Numbered from the stretch's first letter, positions 1 to 9,308 are shown. The stretch: 64,000 nt of DNA from Polaribacter vadi (GCF_018861005.1 NZ_JAHKQL010000008.1:62001-126000); one strand, 5' to 3'. Program-made: numbers and translations. The notes: a model not told the origin generated them from the sequence alone.

Positions 1-395
1 AGACAGAAAGTATTAAAGAAAGAAAATTACCTGTTTCTTTAATGATATTTTTATTTTATTTTTTAGGAAATACAATGAGTAACCTTTCAAGTTTAAGAGA
101 ATTATCATTATTATTTTATGCTACTTCTATAGGTTTAATAATAATATATATTCTATTCTTTTTTAAAATTAAAGCAAGTATTCATTTATTATCTATAAGT
201 ATACCTACAGGCTTTTTCTTGGTTTTAAGCACTAATAATTCACAATCTTATATCATTGTAATCATAATATTAATATTACTCTCTGGTATTTTAGCAAGTG
301 CTAGATTACATTTAAATGCTCACAACAAAAAAGAAGTATATATTGGTTTTTTTCTAGGGATGATTACTCCTATTTTTTTAAATTATATCTTATAA
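1..395 (+). CDS. PAP2-like membrane phosphatase, C-terminal part (5' end outside window)
   Basis: The reading frame is open from base 3 to the stop at 393-395 with no stop upstream, so the gene begins before the window and the ATG at 42 is probably internal. The visible ~130 residues form about four or five hydrophobic segments. Near the end is A-R-x5-H-x3-E (ARLHLNAHNKKE), which resembles the third PAP2 phosphatase motif (SR-x5-H-x3-D) that carries the catalytic His. In family members this enzyme removes phosphate from lipid phosphates at the membrane. The first two motifs would lie outside the window, so this assignment is tentative. The stop overlaps by 6 bp the stop of the convergent gene at 390-1064. 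Confidence 0.5.
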   Translation, partial: TESIKERKLPVSLMIFLFYFLGNTMSNLSSLRELSLLFYATSIGLIIIYILFFFKIKASIHLLSISIPTGFFLVLSTNNSQSYIIVIIILILLSGILASARLHLNAHNKKEVYIGFFLGMITPIFLNYIL

Positions 396-1064
396 TATAT
401 AAAATATAAGTCCGAATTTAAGAATACTAGAATTAATATCTTCTCCATTAAAGGTTGCACTTTCAAAAACTGGTGTTAGGCTGTAAAAAATATTGATATT
501 AAATTCATCAAACCCAGCAGAAAGGGTTAAGCCATATTGAAATTGATTATATGAACTAACATTTTTATATGTAAAAACGGTTGAATTTTCTTCAAACTCA
601 AATTTATTAGAAAGGTTGTATAAAAACTTTACACCACCATAAATTCTCCAAAAGTTATATTTCTTTGCTGTTGACGTTCTCCATCTTAGCTCTAAAGGAA
701 ACTCTAAACTATGTGTTTTAAAAAGATTTGAAGTTAAAGAACTACCATCACTAAAACTTGTAATATTATTAAATTCTTCTACTTTTAACTCATGGTTGTA
801 GAAATCAAATCCATAACCTACACCAAATGCTATTGCAACATTTCCTTTTTTATTTAAGGTAAAATCTTTTATAAAACCAAAAGATAATGCATAAGAAAAA
901 CCACTTCTACTTATACCTTCTGGTTGATCAAAATATTGAGCATAAGAAATAGAAGTATAAATTTGATCTTCTGCATATCTATCTCCTAATTGCAAAGAAT
1001 CTTTTTGAGCATAAACGTTTAGACTAAAGAATAAAAATAATGCAAAATAAATAATGTTTTTCAT
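390..1064 (-). CDS. Outer-membrane beta-barrel protein (PorT/porin-like)
   Basis: 224 residues with a clear signal peptide (MKN, hydrophobic stretch, cleavage near VYAQ-K). The mature protein is rich in alternating amphipathic strands (for example FSYALSFGFIKDF and GYGFDFYNHEL) and ends in FGLIFYIL, as expected of an 8- or 10-stranded barrel. It belongs broadly to the PorT-like barrel proteins of Bacteroidota; I cannot say it is the T9SS protein PorT itself. It lies downstream of the exbB/exbD operon on the same strand, but a strong hairpin at 1123-1152 separates them. Its function is unknown. Confidence 0.7.
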   Translation of the reverse strand: MKNIIYFALFLFFSLNVYAQKDSLQLGDRYAEDQIYTSISYAQYFDQPEGISRSGFSYALSFGFIKDFTLNKKGNVAIAFGVGYGFDFYNHELKVEEFNNITSFSDGSSLTSNLFKTHSLEFPLELRWRTSTAKKYNFWRIYGGVKFLYNLSNKFEFEENSTVFTYKNVSSYNQFQYGLTLSAGFDEFNINIFYSLTPVFESATFNGEDINSSILKFGLIFYIL

Positions 1065-1122
1065 ATTTAAATAACAAATATTAAATATACAAATTAATTA
1101 AAATAACTTCTTTAAACCCAAA

Positions 1123-1152
1123 AAAGGGTTAATTCTTAAGAATTAACCCTTT
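1123..1152 (-). terminator. Perfect palindrome, terminator of the exb operon
   Basis: Arms AAAGGGTTAATTCTT and AAGAATTAACCCTTT are perfect complements with no loop, followed on the minus strand by a T run. It sits just after the stop of the second exbD gene (1172) and before the barrel gene. It is symmetric and could stop transcription both ways. Confidence 0.8.
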
Positions 1153-1171
1153 TATATAATTTTCTGTACTA

Positions 1172-1636
1172 CTAATTAGCAGGTGCAGTAGAAGAATAGT
1201 TAATTTTAAGAGCATTAACATCTCTTAATTTTAATCTAATATCTATAATTGTACCTACATTAGATTCTTTATCTGCTTTTATAGAAGTTGTCATAAAAGG
1301 ATGCATAGCTTCTGCTAATTTATCTCTTTTACTAAAAATAAAAGCAGGTACTTGCTCAGCAGTAGAAATTTTATCATTTAACTGAATCTTGTTATAACCA
1401 ACACCATCTCTATTAGGATCTTTAGATTTACCAACATAGATAGTACTTACCAAACTTTTATCTTCTAATTTTTTAATTTCAGTAGCACTTGGTAATCTTG
1501 GATTTTCAATTACTAGATTCGTTTCTCTCATAGTAGTAGTTACCATGAAAAAGAATAATAACATAAAAACGATATCTGGTAATGCTGCTGTATTAACAGC
1601 AGGAATCCCTTTTTTCTTTTTTCTAAATTTAGACAT
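1172..1636 (-). CDS. ExbD/TolR-family biopolymer transport protein (second copy)
   Basis: 154 residues: a short basic cytoplasmic tail (KFRKKKKG), one transmembrane helix at about residues 18-36 and a periplasmic domain. The conserved ExbD/TolR membrane Asp is visible (A-L-P-D21-I-V-F). With ExbB it should form the proton-driven motor that energises TonB- or Tol-type partners. It is the last gene of a four-gene operon and starts 24 bp after the other exbD. The two ExbD copies differ greatly in the periplasmic part, suggesting two different clients or a heteromeric motor. Confidence 0.88.
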   Translation of the reverse strand: MSKFRKKKKGIPAVNTAALPDIVFMLLFFFMVTTTMRETNLVIENPRLPSATEIKKLEDKSLVSTIYVGKSKDPNRDGVGYNKIQLNDKISTAEQVPAFIFSKRDKLAEAMHPFMTTSIKADKESNVGTIIDIRLKLRDVNALKINYSSTAPAN

Positions 1637-1660
1637 AGTTTTGTTTTAAATTTAAATTAA

Positions 1661-2305
1661 TTATGAGGTTGGCTCAGCATCAGAAATAATTTGAGGATAT
1701 GCAGTTTTGATATCTTCAACTTTTTTTCTTAAGGCATCAACTTGATTCAAACCTTCTGAACTCTTTTTAGCGTCTTTAAAAGATTCTTCTAATTCGTCGA
1801 AAGTAATTCCATAACGTTGTTTAGACAATCTGTTTCTTAATTCGCTGTAAGCTCTTAATAACTCGTTCTGAACCTCAATATACGTTCCATAACCTGTACC
1901 TCTATCACTCTGAACAGAAATAATTGCTTTATTTGGGTGATCTGAAGAATCATCACTTCTATCACCTTGGCAATAATCACATGCTTTACCAGGAGTACCA
2001 TTTTCACTAGGTTTACCAATTCCACCACCATTATCTATAAATTTAACAGCGGCATCTTTAATATCTTTAATTTCCATACGTTCTCCTTCTACAAGAAGTT
2101 CGTTATTTCTATTAATGTTTACTTCAAAGATATTTTTCTCTTTAATTACAGGAGGAACATAGTCTGCTGGCGGTTTTTCTGATAACTTCTTAGAGACACC
2201 TGAATCTACATTCATTGTTGTGGTTACTAAGAAGAAAATTAATAACAGAAAAGCAATGTCTGCCATAGAACCTGCGTTAATTTCTGGATTTTCTCTTCTT
2301 GCCAT
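1661..2305 (-). CDS. ExbD/TolR-family protein with a CxxC insert and C-terminal helical extension
   Basis: 214 residues, longer than the usual ~140-residue ExbD. It has a transmembrane helix at about residues 15-31 with the motor Asp (S-M-A-D16-I-A-F), then a periplasmic domain. Residues ~92-125 form a glycine-rich insert containing C109-D-Y-C112, and residues ~165-205 are charged and probably helical (LEESFKDAKKSSEGLN). The gene lies 3 bp after the small membrane protein gene and is co-transcribed with exbB. The CxxC could form a disulfide or bind metal in the periplasm; that part is inference. Confidence 0.88.
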   Translation of the reverse strand: MARRENPEINAGSMADIAFLLLIFFLVTTTMNVDSGVSKKLSEKPPADYVPPVIKEKNIFEVNINRNNELLVEGERMEIKDIKDAAVKFIDNGGGIGKPSENGTPGKACDYCQGDRSDDSSDHPNKAIISVQSDRGTGYGTYIEVQNELLRAYSELRNRLSKQRYGITFDELEESFKDAKKSSEGLNQVDALRKKVEDIKTAYPQIISDAEPTS

Positions 2306-2308
2306 ATA

Positions 2309-2773
2309 TTATGATTTAACTAATCCTTTTAATAAATCCCAAATAAAGAATCCACCTGCTATTACACCAAGTATAACACTATACCAAATTCCTGCTCCTA
2401 CCCATTGATTAACAGAAGAACCTTCTTCACCACCTGGTAAAACACCAATTCCATTTGCATCATAAACTGCCTTGCTATCTGATAAGAAATATGCGATAAC
2501 TAAAAGAACAGCTAATACAGCTAAACCACCTAAGGTTTTCTTTAAGTTTTCTGGGTTTCTTACTAAACTTACTAAAGAAAGAACTACTGTAATTATTACA
2601 CCTGCTAAAAATAACCAAGTAGAATAATAGATAAGAGGACTAACAACGCTGTTAGCAACATCTACATTTGTTTCAATAACTTCAGCATCTTCCATAAATA
2701 TTCTTATGAAAAGGATACCTCCAATTATAGCAATTGCAGCAATGAAAATACTTAAAATTTTATTACTTTTCAT
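2309..2773 (-). CDS. Conserved membrane protein between exbB and exbD
   Basis: 154 residues with four predicted transmembrane segments (about 6-26, 48-70, 80-97 and 128-149) and a loop rich in Gly, Glu and Ser (GVLPGGEEGSS). I recognise no enzyme motif. It lies 8 bp after exbB and 3 bp before exbD, so it is almost certainly co-translated with the motor and may be an accessory membrane subunit. The function is inferred from position only. Confidence 0.75.
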   Translation of the reverse strand: MKSNKILSIFIAAIAIIGGILFIRIFMEDAEVIETNVDVANSVVSPLIYYSTWLFLAGVIITVVLSLVSLVRNPENLKKTLGGLAVLAVLLVIAYFLSDSKAVYDANGIGVLPGGEEGSSVNQWVGAGIWYSVILGVIAGGFFIWDLLKGLVKS

Positions 2774-2781
2774 ATTGAATA

Positions 2782-3504
2782 TTATTTTTTATACTTTACT
2801 AATAAATCTATCAAAGAGATAGACGCGTCTTCCATATTGTTTACAATACTATCGATTTTTGCAACGATGTAATTATAAAAAATTTGAAGAATAATAGCCA
2901 CAATTAAACCAAATACTGTTGTTAATAAAGCTACTTTAATACCACCTGCAACTACTGCTGGAGAAATATCATTTGCTACAGCAATATCGTTAAATGCTCC
3001 AATCATACCAATTACAGTACCCATGAAACCTAACATTGGTGCTAATGCAATAAATAAAGAAATCCAAGAAACGTTTTTCTCTAATTGACCCATTTGAACT
3101 CCACCATAAGAAACTACAGCTTTTTCTGCTTCTTCTACACCTTCATCAACTCTATCTAAACCTTGATAAAAAATAGATGCAACTGGCCCTTTTGTATTTC
3201 TACAAACTTCTTTAGCAGCTTCTACACCACCAGAACTTAAAGCATCATCTACATTTGCTAATAATTTTTTAGTATTAGTTGTAGCCATATTTAAATAAAT
3301 AATTCTTTCAATGGCAATAGCTAATCCTAAAATTAAAGCTACTAATACAATTCCCATAAATCCTGGACCACCATCAATAAAGTTTTGCTTTAATATTTGG
3401 TGAAACGTTTGTGATTCTGTTGCTGCTTCTTGAGCAAAAGAGGATTGTACAGCTCCAAAAAACATAAATCCTGTTACAGATAAGACATTTACTACTTTTT
3501 TCAT
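2782..3504 (-). CDS. MotA/TolQ/ExbB proton-channel family protein
   Basis: 240 residues. There is an N-terminal signal-like segment (ends FAQE at ~25), a transmembrane helix at about 48-70, a cytoplasmic loop (LLANVDDALSSGGVEAAKE) and two C-terminal transmembrane helices. These carry the family signature: APMLGFMGTVIGMIGAF, then a Gly/Ala/Thr-rich helix (VAGGIKVALLTTVFGL). This is the stator subunit that conducts protons with ExbD. It heads the exbB/TM/exbD/exbD operon. A likely promoter lies in the 239-bp gap upstream, with a near-consensus -7 box (TATCTTTA) on the minus strand. Confidence 0.9.
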   Translation of the reverse strand: MKKVVNVLSVTGFMFFGAVQSSFAQEAATESQTFHQILKQNFIDGGPGFMGIVLVALILGLAIAIERIIYLNMATTNTKKLLANVDDALSSGGVEAAKEVCRNTKGPVASIFYQGLDRVDEGVEEAEKAVVSYGGVQMGQLEKNVSWISLFIALAPMLGFMGTVIGMIGAFNDIAVANDISPAVVAGGIKVALLTTVFGLIVAIILQIFYNYIVAKIDSIVNNMEDASISLIDLLVKYKK

Positions 3505-3743
3505 CTTAGTTATAAATTAATTTTAATAGTTAACGGGTTAAAGATATAAATTTTCATCTCAAAAACAGAAAATAAAAAGCATTTTATCTATTTTTTACTA
3601 ACAACAGCTTCATTTTCGTTTAAGAGACTGCCAAGTAACAAAAAATGTTATGCATAAAAAAATTTTTTTGCGCTATTTCTCGGTTTTAACACGTTTTATT
3701 CTAGAAAAAATGGAGTTCGCAAAAATCTTTACTAAAATTTTAG

Positions 3744-4781
3744 TTATTCATTAGTTATTTCCCCTCTAATAGATTGTTCAAAATAGGTTGTAAATTCATT
3801 TAAAGGTAAATTTTCATTCAAAAGATACATTAATTTTGCTACTGCAGATTCTGTAGTTATGTCTTTTCCGCTAATAACACCTATTTCTTTTAAAATTAAA
3901 CTAGTTTCATAATGACCTTGCACTACACTACCTCCTGAACATTGTGTAACATTTACAATTCTTATATTTTTAGAAATTGCTTTTTTCAATAACTCTAAAA
4001 ACCAAAGTTCGTTTGGTGCATTACCTGCTCCATAAGTTTCTATAATTACCCCTTTTAAATCATCAATATTTAAAATACTTTGCACAACTCTTTTAGTAAT
4101 ACCTGGAAACAGTTTTAAAATAGCAATGTCATTTACTAATTCTTTTGTTACAACAAGTTCTTTTTTTGTATCTGAAAGTTTACTAATATAATATTGGTTA
4201 AAATTCAAATTAACGCCACTTTCTGCCAAAGGCGGATAATTCATAGAAGTAAATGCTTCAAATTGCTCTGCATTTATTTTTGTTGTTCTATTTGCCCTAT
4301 AAAGTTTATATTCAAAATACAAACAAACTTCAGAAATAATAGGTTTATTGTTTTTTTGACAACAAGCAATTTCTATAGAGGTAATTAAATTTTCTTTAGC
4401 ATCCGTTCGTAAATCACCAATTGGTAGTTGAGAACCTGTAAAAATTATAGGTTTTTGCAAGTTTTCTAACATAAAACTGATTGCTGACGATATATAAGAC
4501 ATGGTATCTGAACCTGTAAGTATTACAAAACCATCGAACTTTTTGTAATTTTCTTCTATGGTTTCTGCAATTTCTTTATAATATAAGGTATTCATATTAG
4601 AAGAATCCATTGGTTCTTCAAAAGAAATTGTTTCAATATTACAATTTAATTGTTCTAATTCTGGAATTTTATTTACTATCTGACTAAAATCAAAAGCCTT
4701 TAGAGCATTTGTTTTATAATCTTTAATCATACCAATGGTACCTCCTGTATAAACAATTAAAATGTTTGGTTTCTTTGCCAT
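3744..4781 (-). CDS. ansA: Type I (cytoplasmic) L-asparaginase
   Basis: 345 residues, no signal peptide, the usual length for cytoplasmic asparaginase I, which hydrolyses L-Asn to Asp and ammonia. The TGGTIGM motif (residues 12-18) carries the nucleophile Thr15. The second motif reads LTGSDTMSY around residue 91, where most family members have HGTDTM: the catalytic Thr is replaced by Ser and the His by Thr, while the Asp is kept. The NRTTK motif supplies the catalytic Lys (~168). The gene stands alone, divergent from the metallopeptidase gene. Confidence 0.92.
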   Translation of the reverse strand: MAKKPNILIVYTGGTIGMIKDYKTNALKAFDFSQIVNKIPELEQLNCNIETISFEEPMDSSNMNTLYYKEIAETIEENYKKFDGFVILTGSDTMSYISSAISFMLENLQKPIIFTGSQLPIGDLRTDAKENLITSIEIACCQKNNKPIISEVCLYFEYKLYRANRTTKINAEQFEAFTSMNYPPLAESGVNLNFNQYYISKLSDTKKELVVTKELVNDIAILKLFPGITKRVVQSILNIDDLKGVIIETYGAGNAPNELWFLELLKKAISKNIRIVNVTQCSGGSVVQGHYETSLILKEIGVISGKDITTESAVAKLMYLLNENLPLNEFTTYFEQSIRGEITNE

Positions 4782-4929
4782 ATTGACATCTATTCTTAAT
4801 GAATTCTTAATTTTAATGATTAAATCTATGCCAATAAAAGTTCTTTAACTTTAAAATTTAGATTGGAATAATTTATGTTGTAAATTTATCAAACAAAAAT
4901 GATATAAATTTTTAAAACGCAATAAAATT

Positions 4930-5628
4930 ATGATGCAGTTCTATATATTAATTGGTGCAATCTCTTTAGTGAGTTGGCTTGTAAGCAATCAATTAAAACA
5001 AAAATTTAAAAAATATTCTCAAATCAATTTAATAAACGGAATGAGTGGTGCTGAGATTGCTACAAAAATGCTGGCTGATAATGGTATTTTTGATGTAAAA
5101 GTAATTTCTACACCTGGTAGATTAACAGATCATTATAATCCTAGAGATAAAACTGTAAATTTAAGTGAGGCTGTTTACAACCAAAGAAATTCAGCTGCTG
5201 CAGCTGTTGCAGCTCATGAAGTTGGCCATGCAGTACAACACGCAAAAGCTTATCAATGGTTAACTTTACGTTCTCAATTAGTGCCTGTAGTTAGTATTTC
5301 TTCTAAATTTTCTCAATGGATGGTAATTGGAGGTTTAATTTTAGGTGCTGCTTCTGGTAATGCTAGTATTGGTTATTATGTAGCTGTTGCTGGTTTAGCT
5401 TTAATGGCAATTGCCACTGTTTTTAGTTTTATTACTTTGCCTGTAGAATACGATGCTAGTAATAGAGCTTTAGCGTGGTTAAGAAACAAAAATATGGTTT
5501 CTCAACAAGAATTAGCAGGTGCAACAGATGCACTAAAATGGGCTGCAAGAACGTATTTAGTAGCTGCTTTAGGTTCTTTAGCGATGCTTTTATATTGGGG
5601 AATGCAAGTTCTAGGTGGTAGAGATTAA
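4930..5628 (+). CDS. Membrane zinc metallopeptidase (YugP-like, Zn_peptidase_2)
   Basis: 232 residues. A transmembrane helix spans about 3-20. The metal-binding HEVGH motif (H96, E97, H100) lies in AVAAHEVGHAVQHAKAY, typical of this family, with two more hydrophobic segments at ~127-150 and ~155-180. A third ligand Glu is probably in LPVEYDASNRA. Two consecutive ATG codons begin the frame, so the start may be 3 bases later. The gene is monocistronic and ends in a strong terminator. The substrate is unknown. Confidence 0.88.
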   Translation: MMQFYILIGAISLVSWLVSNQLKQKFKKYSQINLINGMSGAEIATKMLADNGIFDVKVISTPGRLTDHYNPRDKTVNLSEAVYNQRNSAAAAVAAHEVGHAVQHAKAYQWLTLRSQLVPVVSISSKFSQWMVIGGLILGAASGNASIGYYVAVAGLALMAIATVFSFITLPVEYDASNRALAWLRNKNMVSQQELAGATDALKWAARTYLVAALGSLAMLLYWGMQVLGGRD

Positions 5629-5656
5629 CCACATTTTTATAAAATATTTTAATTAT

Positions 5657-5688
5657 AAAGCTTCGATTTTTATCGAAGCTTTTTTTTA
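5657..5688 (+). terminator. Rho-independent terminator of the metallopeptidase gene
   Basis: Perfect 10-bp stem AAGCTTCGAT / ATCGAAGCTT with a TTTT loop, followed by a T tract, starting 29 bp after the stop codon. Confidence 0.9.
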
Positions 5689-5912
5689 TGCAGGAAACTT
5701 TTTATTGATTTTAAGCGTCTTGCTTAAATAGAAAAAGAAATCTGTTTATCGGGATTTTAACCCAGTTCATCAGATTTGCATTTTAAAAGTGTTAAAAATC
5801 CAGCAATTTTACAGTGTAATTAAAATAGCAGTTTATAAAAATTCGAATTGAACTCAATTTCTATTAAAACAAATCAACCAATATTAAAACAGCAACTAAA
5901 AAAATCACTCTT

Positions 5913-8285
5913 ATGAAAACCTTAAAATTTACCATCATTTTTTTCTTCGGAATTTTAACAACATTTTCTCAACACAAAATCTCTGGTAAAATTGTTGACG
6001 AACAAAATCAGCCTTTACCTTTTGCAAACATTATTTTGTACAAAACAGGTGAAGAAGCAAAACCAAATGGAACTGTTTCTAATGATGATGGAACGTATCT
6101 TTTTGAAAAAATAGGTACAGGAAATTACAAAATGGAAATTTCGATGCTAGGTTTTAAATCTCAAATTATTGATGCTTTTGATTTAAACTCAGACAAAACA
6201 CTTAACATCACTTTAAAAGAAGAAACACAAACCTTAAACGAGGTTGTTGTAAAAAGTAAAAGACCTGTAATTAAACAAACAGCAGAAAAGTTAATTGTAG
6301 ATTTAGAAAAATCTGAAATGATTAATACCAACTTACAAGATGTTATGCGAAAAGTACCTGGTGTTTTGGTAACCAATAACGGAATATCTATTGCCGGAAA
6401 CAGTGGAGTTAGAATTCTAATCAACGGAAAAACTACAGAATATATGGATGTTGAAACTTTATTACGTGATTTTCCTGCGGATAATATTGCAAAAATTGAA
6501 GTTGTAGAACAACCTGGTGCAGAATATCAAGCTTCTGGTTCTGGAGCAATCATCAATATTATTTTAAAGAAAAACGTAAAATTAGGCACACATGGTAGCG
6601 TAAATACTTGGATTGGTGAAGACGAAGGTTTTGAGTGGGGTTCTGGTTTTTCGATTGCTAGCTATAAAAACAAATTAAATTGGCAAGCAAATGCAGGTTA
6701 CTCGCAACCAACTTGGAGAGAAGATTTGTTTTTAATAAGAACTGTAGGCGATGAAACTTACGATCAAGTTACTAGAGAACCTTACGATCCTGTTAATTTT
6801 AGAATTGGTGGTAGTTTAGATTATTATATTAACGACAAAAATTCAATAGGTATTGGAGCAAGAATAAATACAAGAAACTCAGACAGAATTGCAACTAGCG
6901 AAACCATTATTTCTGATGACAATACTACAAATACTTTATTTTCTGAAAACAGTTTTGATAGAGAACGAAAAAACTTTAACATCAACCCTTATTACGAATT
7001 CAAAACAGAAACTGACAAATTAGTTATCGACTTTAATTATGTAGATTTTACCAACGACAATACAAACATTTTATCTGATGTTGCAGGTAGCACAATAGAT
7101 TTTACAGACAGAAAATACATTCAAGATGGTACATATTCTATAAAAACTTACAGAGCAGATTATACAAAAACATTTTCAGACAACTTAAAAGTAAGTGCTG
7201 GTACTCGTTTTGCTGATGTGAAAACAGACAACGATTTACAATCTTTTTCTCAAAACACAAATGGTAATTTTGATAAAGATGATGATGAAAGTAGTCGTTT
7301 TGTAATAGATGAAACCATTTTTGCTTTGTATTCTAAAATTAATGCAACTTCTGGCAAATGGTCTTTTTCTGGTGGATTACGTTATGAAGATAGTAATACA
7401 GATGGAACCTCAACTTTTTTAGACAATGGAGTAATAATATCCGAAGTAAAAAAACGACCAATTAAAAAAATCTTTCCAAGTGCTTCTATCAGCAGAAAAT
7501 TTAATGATATTTTAGGTGCAAGTTTATCTTATAGTTACAGAATTCAAAGACCTTCTTACAGCAGTTTAAACTCTTTTGCTACCTATTTAGATCCTTATTC
7601 TGCTGGCGAAGGTAATCCGAATTTAACACCTTCTTACACTAACAATTATCAATTTAACTTAACTTATGAAGGACAACCATTTTTTACAATTGGTTACAGC
7701 AAAACAGATGATGTACTTTTTCAATTAATAAAACAAGACAACGAAACTGCACAAATAAGACAACAGGATGTAAATGTAGAAAATAATGCCAACTGGAATT
7801 TTAGATTGTTTGCACCTGTAAACTTTACAAAAGGTTTAGAAGGTTACACTGGTATAATTGTTACCAATACAGATTACCAATCTTCTACTTATGGTGTAGA
7901 TTTAAACAAATGGAACTTAATTTGGTTTCTACAAGCTAGTTACCAATTACCTGCAGATATTAATTTTGAATTGAGTGCAAATTACGGAACTGGAGCTTTA
8001 GAAGGACAAATTGAAGCAGATTGGTTTGCAGATTTAGATTTTTCTTTTGGTAAAAAGTTTTTAGATGATAAATTAAAGGTAAATCTTGGTTTTAGTAAAG
8101 TGCTAAATAGAGGTTTTAACGGAACTATAGATTATGGAAATGGAACTGCTGCTGTAGAAAGCAATGGTTCTAGACAAAATATTCAATTAAGATTAGTTTA
8201 CAGTTTTGGTTCTAAATTTGGTAAGAAAAAAGCCAACAGAAACAGAAATACAGACGAAGAGAACAGAATTAACGATAGTAATTAA
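5913..8285 (+). CDS. TonB-dependent outer-membrane beta-barrel receptor
   Basis: 790 residues. Signal peptide (MKTLKF... ends near TTFSQ), then a carboxypeptidase-regulatory-like Ig-fold domain at ~20-105 (GKIVDEQNQPLPFANI). A plug-like domain follows (~115-220: VPGVLVTNNGISIAGNSG, GAEYQASGSGAIINIILKK), then a long barrel of the OMP_b-brl_3 type. A polar Asn/Arg-rich tail (KKANRNRNTDEENRINDSN) ends it, so there is no terminal aromatic residue. It lies 15 bp upstream of a histidine kinase gene, and kinase and LytTR regulator follow. The arrangement suggests that the two-component pair responds to or regulates this receptor. The ligand is unknown. Confidence 0.87.
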   Translation: MKTLKFTIIFFFGILTTFSQHKISGKIVDEQNQPLPFANIILYKTGEEAKPNGTVSNDDGTYLFEKIGTGNYKMEISMLGFKSQIIDAFDLNSDKTLNITLKEETQTLNEVVVKSKRPVIKQTAEKLIVDLEKSEMINTNLQDVMRKVPGVLVTNNGISIAGNSGVRILINGKTTEYMDVETLLRDFPADNIAKIEVVEQPGAEYQASGSGAIINIILKKNVKLGTHGSVNTWIGEDEGFEWGSGFSIASYKNKLNWQANAGYSQPTWREDLFLIRTVGDETYDQVTREPYDPVNFRIGGSLDYYINDKNSIGIGARINTRNSDRIATSETIISDDNTTNTLFSENSFDRERKNFNINPYYEFKTETDKLVIDFNYVDFTNDNTNILSDVAGSTIDFTDRKYIQDGTYSIKTYRADYTKTFSDNLKVSAGTRFADVKTDNDLQSFSQNTNGNFDKDDDESSRFVIDETIFALYSKINATSGKWSFSGGLRYEDSNTDGTSTFLDNGVIISEVKKRPIKKIFPSASISRKFNDILGASLSYSYRIQRPSYSSLNSFATYLDPYSAGEGNPNLTPSYTNNYQFNLTYEGQPFFTIGYSKTDDVLFQLIKQDNETAQIRQQDVNVENNANWNFRLFAPVNFTKGLEGYTGIIVTNTDYQSSTYGVDLNKWNLIWFLQASYQLPADINFELSANYGTGALEGQIEADWFADLDFSFGKKFLDDKLKVNLGFSKVLNRGFNGTIDYGNGTAAVESNGSRQNIQLRLVYSFGSKFGKKKANRNRNTDEENRINDSN

Positions 8286-8300
8286 TATATTCGTTCTACT

Positions 8301-9308
8301 ATGAACACGAAATTAAACAAATCTGATTGGGTAATTCTTTCCTTAATTTACGGAGTTACTATTCTCTTAGGCTGTATCGATTACTATAAAGAAGAGAAAA
8401 AGTTAATAGAATATTTAATAGATTTTCCATCAACAGCACTTTTATCAACGATATTAATATTGGTATTTATTCAAAAAATTGTACCTACATTTTTAGTACA
8501 TAAAAAAGCTTATTTACAATTTTTTATCATCAGTTTAATATTACTAACTGTTGTTGGCACTTTAGAAAATTTGATTGGTAGATTAACAGCAGGTAGATCT
8601 TTGAATACTATTTCTAATTATTTTAATTATTTGCAAAATGGCTTGTATAATGCTACTGATATGGTTGGTTTTCCTTTAGGGGTTTTACTGATGAAAAAAT
8701 TCTATGAAGGACAACAAGATTTATTAGAAGTTCAAAAACAACAAAAGGAAAATGAATTAAAATTGTTGCGTTCTCAAATAGATCCTCATTTTTTATTCAA
8801 TAATTTAAATACATTAGATTCTTTAATTGATTCAAATCCTGCAAAAGCCAAAGAATACATTAATCGCCTGTCTTTAATTTACAGGTATTTAATTAAAACA
8901 AAGGATGCAGAAGTTATGGAACTTGCAAATGAAATTGAATTTGCAAAAAACTATATCTTTTTAATTAAAACAAGATTTGCTGATGATTATGAGTTTACAA
9001 TAGAAGAAAACATCACTTTAATTGATAAATTTATCCCTACAGGATCTATTTTAACTTTATTAGAAAATGTTGTAAAACACAATAAAACTGATGGAACAAA
9101 TGCTATTAAAACCACAATAACCATTAATAAAGGTTGGTTGATAATTACCAATTCTAAATCGAAAACAAAATCTACAAACGAATCTTTTGGCACAGGTTTA
9201 GATAATTTAAAAGCACGTTATAAATTACTTTCGGATGAGAAAATTCAAATTCATAATATGGATACTAAATTTGAAATTTTTATTCCGATCATTGAATTAA
9301 GCAGCTAA
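8301..9308 (+). CDS. LytS/YehU-type sensor histidine kinase
   Basis: 335 residues. Four N-terminal transmembrane segments (about 10-26, 45-62, 73-90 and 118-132) form a membrane sensor without an extracellular domain. The His_kinase signature RSQIDPHFLFNNLN holds the phospho-accepting His163. A compact HATPase domain follows (LLENVVKHN; later FGTGLDNLKARY). It should phosphorylate the LytTR regulator encoded 59 bp downstream. The kinase is probably co-transcribed with the receptor upstream. Confidence 0.9.
   Translation: MNTKLNKSDWVILSLIYGVTILLGCIDYYKEEKKLIEYLIDFPSTALLSTILILVFIQKIVPTFLVHKKAYLQFFIISLILLTVVGTLENLIGRLTAGRSLNTISNYFNYLQNGLYNATDMVGFPLGVLLMKKFYEGQQDLLEVQKQQKENELKLLRSQIDPHFLFNNLNTLDSLIDSNPAKAKEYINRLSLIYRYLIKTKDAEVMELANEIEFAKNYIFLIKTRFADDYEFTIEENITLIDKFIPTGSILTLLENVVKHNKTDGTNAIKTTITINKGWLIITNSKSKTKSTNESFGTGLDNLKARYKLLSDEKIQIHNMDTKFEIFIPIIELSS

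Noticed and set aside
1967..2408. Plus-strand frames of 62-71 codons across the exbD region
   Set aside because: They lie antisense inside exbD and its neighbour, are rich in Phe/Ile/Thr from complementary codons, and have no start or family support.
3640..3680. A/T-rich inverted repeat GCATAAAAAAA/TTTTTTTGCGC downstream of ansA
   Set aside because: Pairing is almost only A-T with a mismatch; not a credible terminator.
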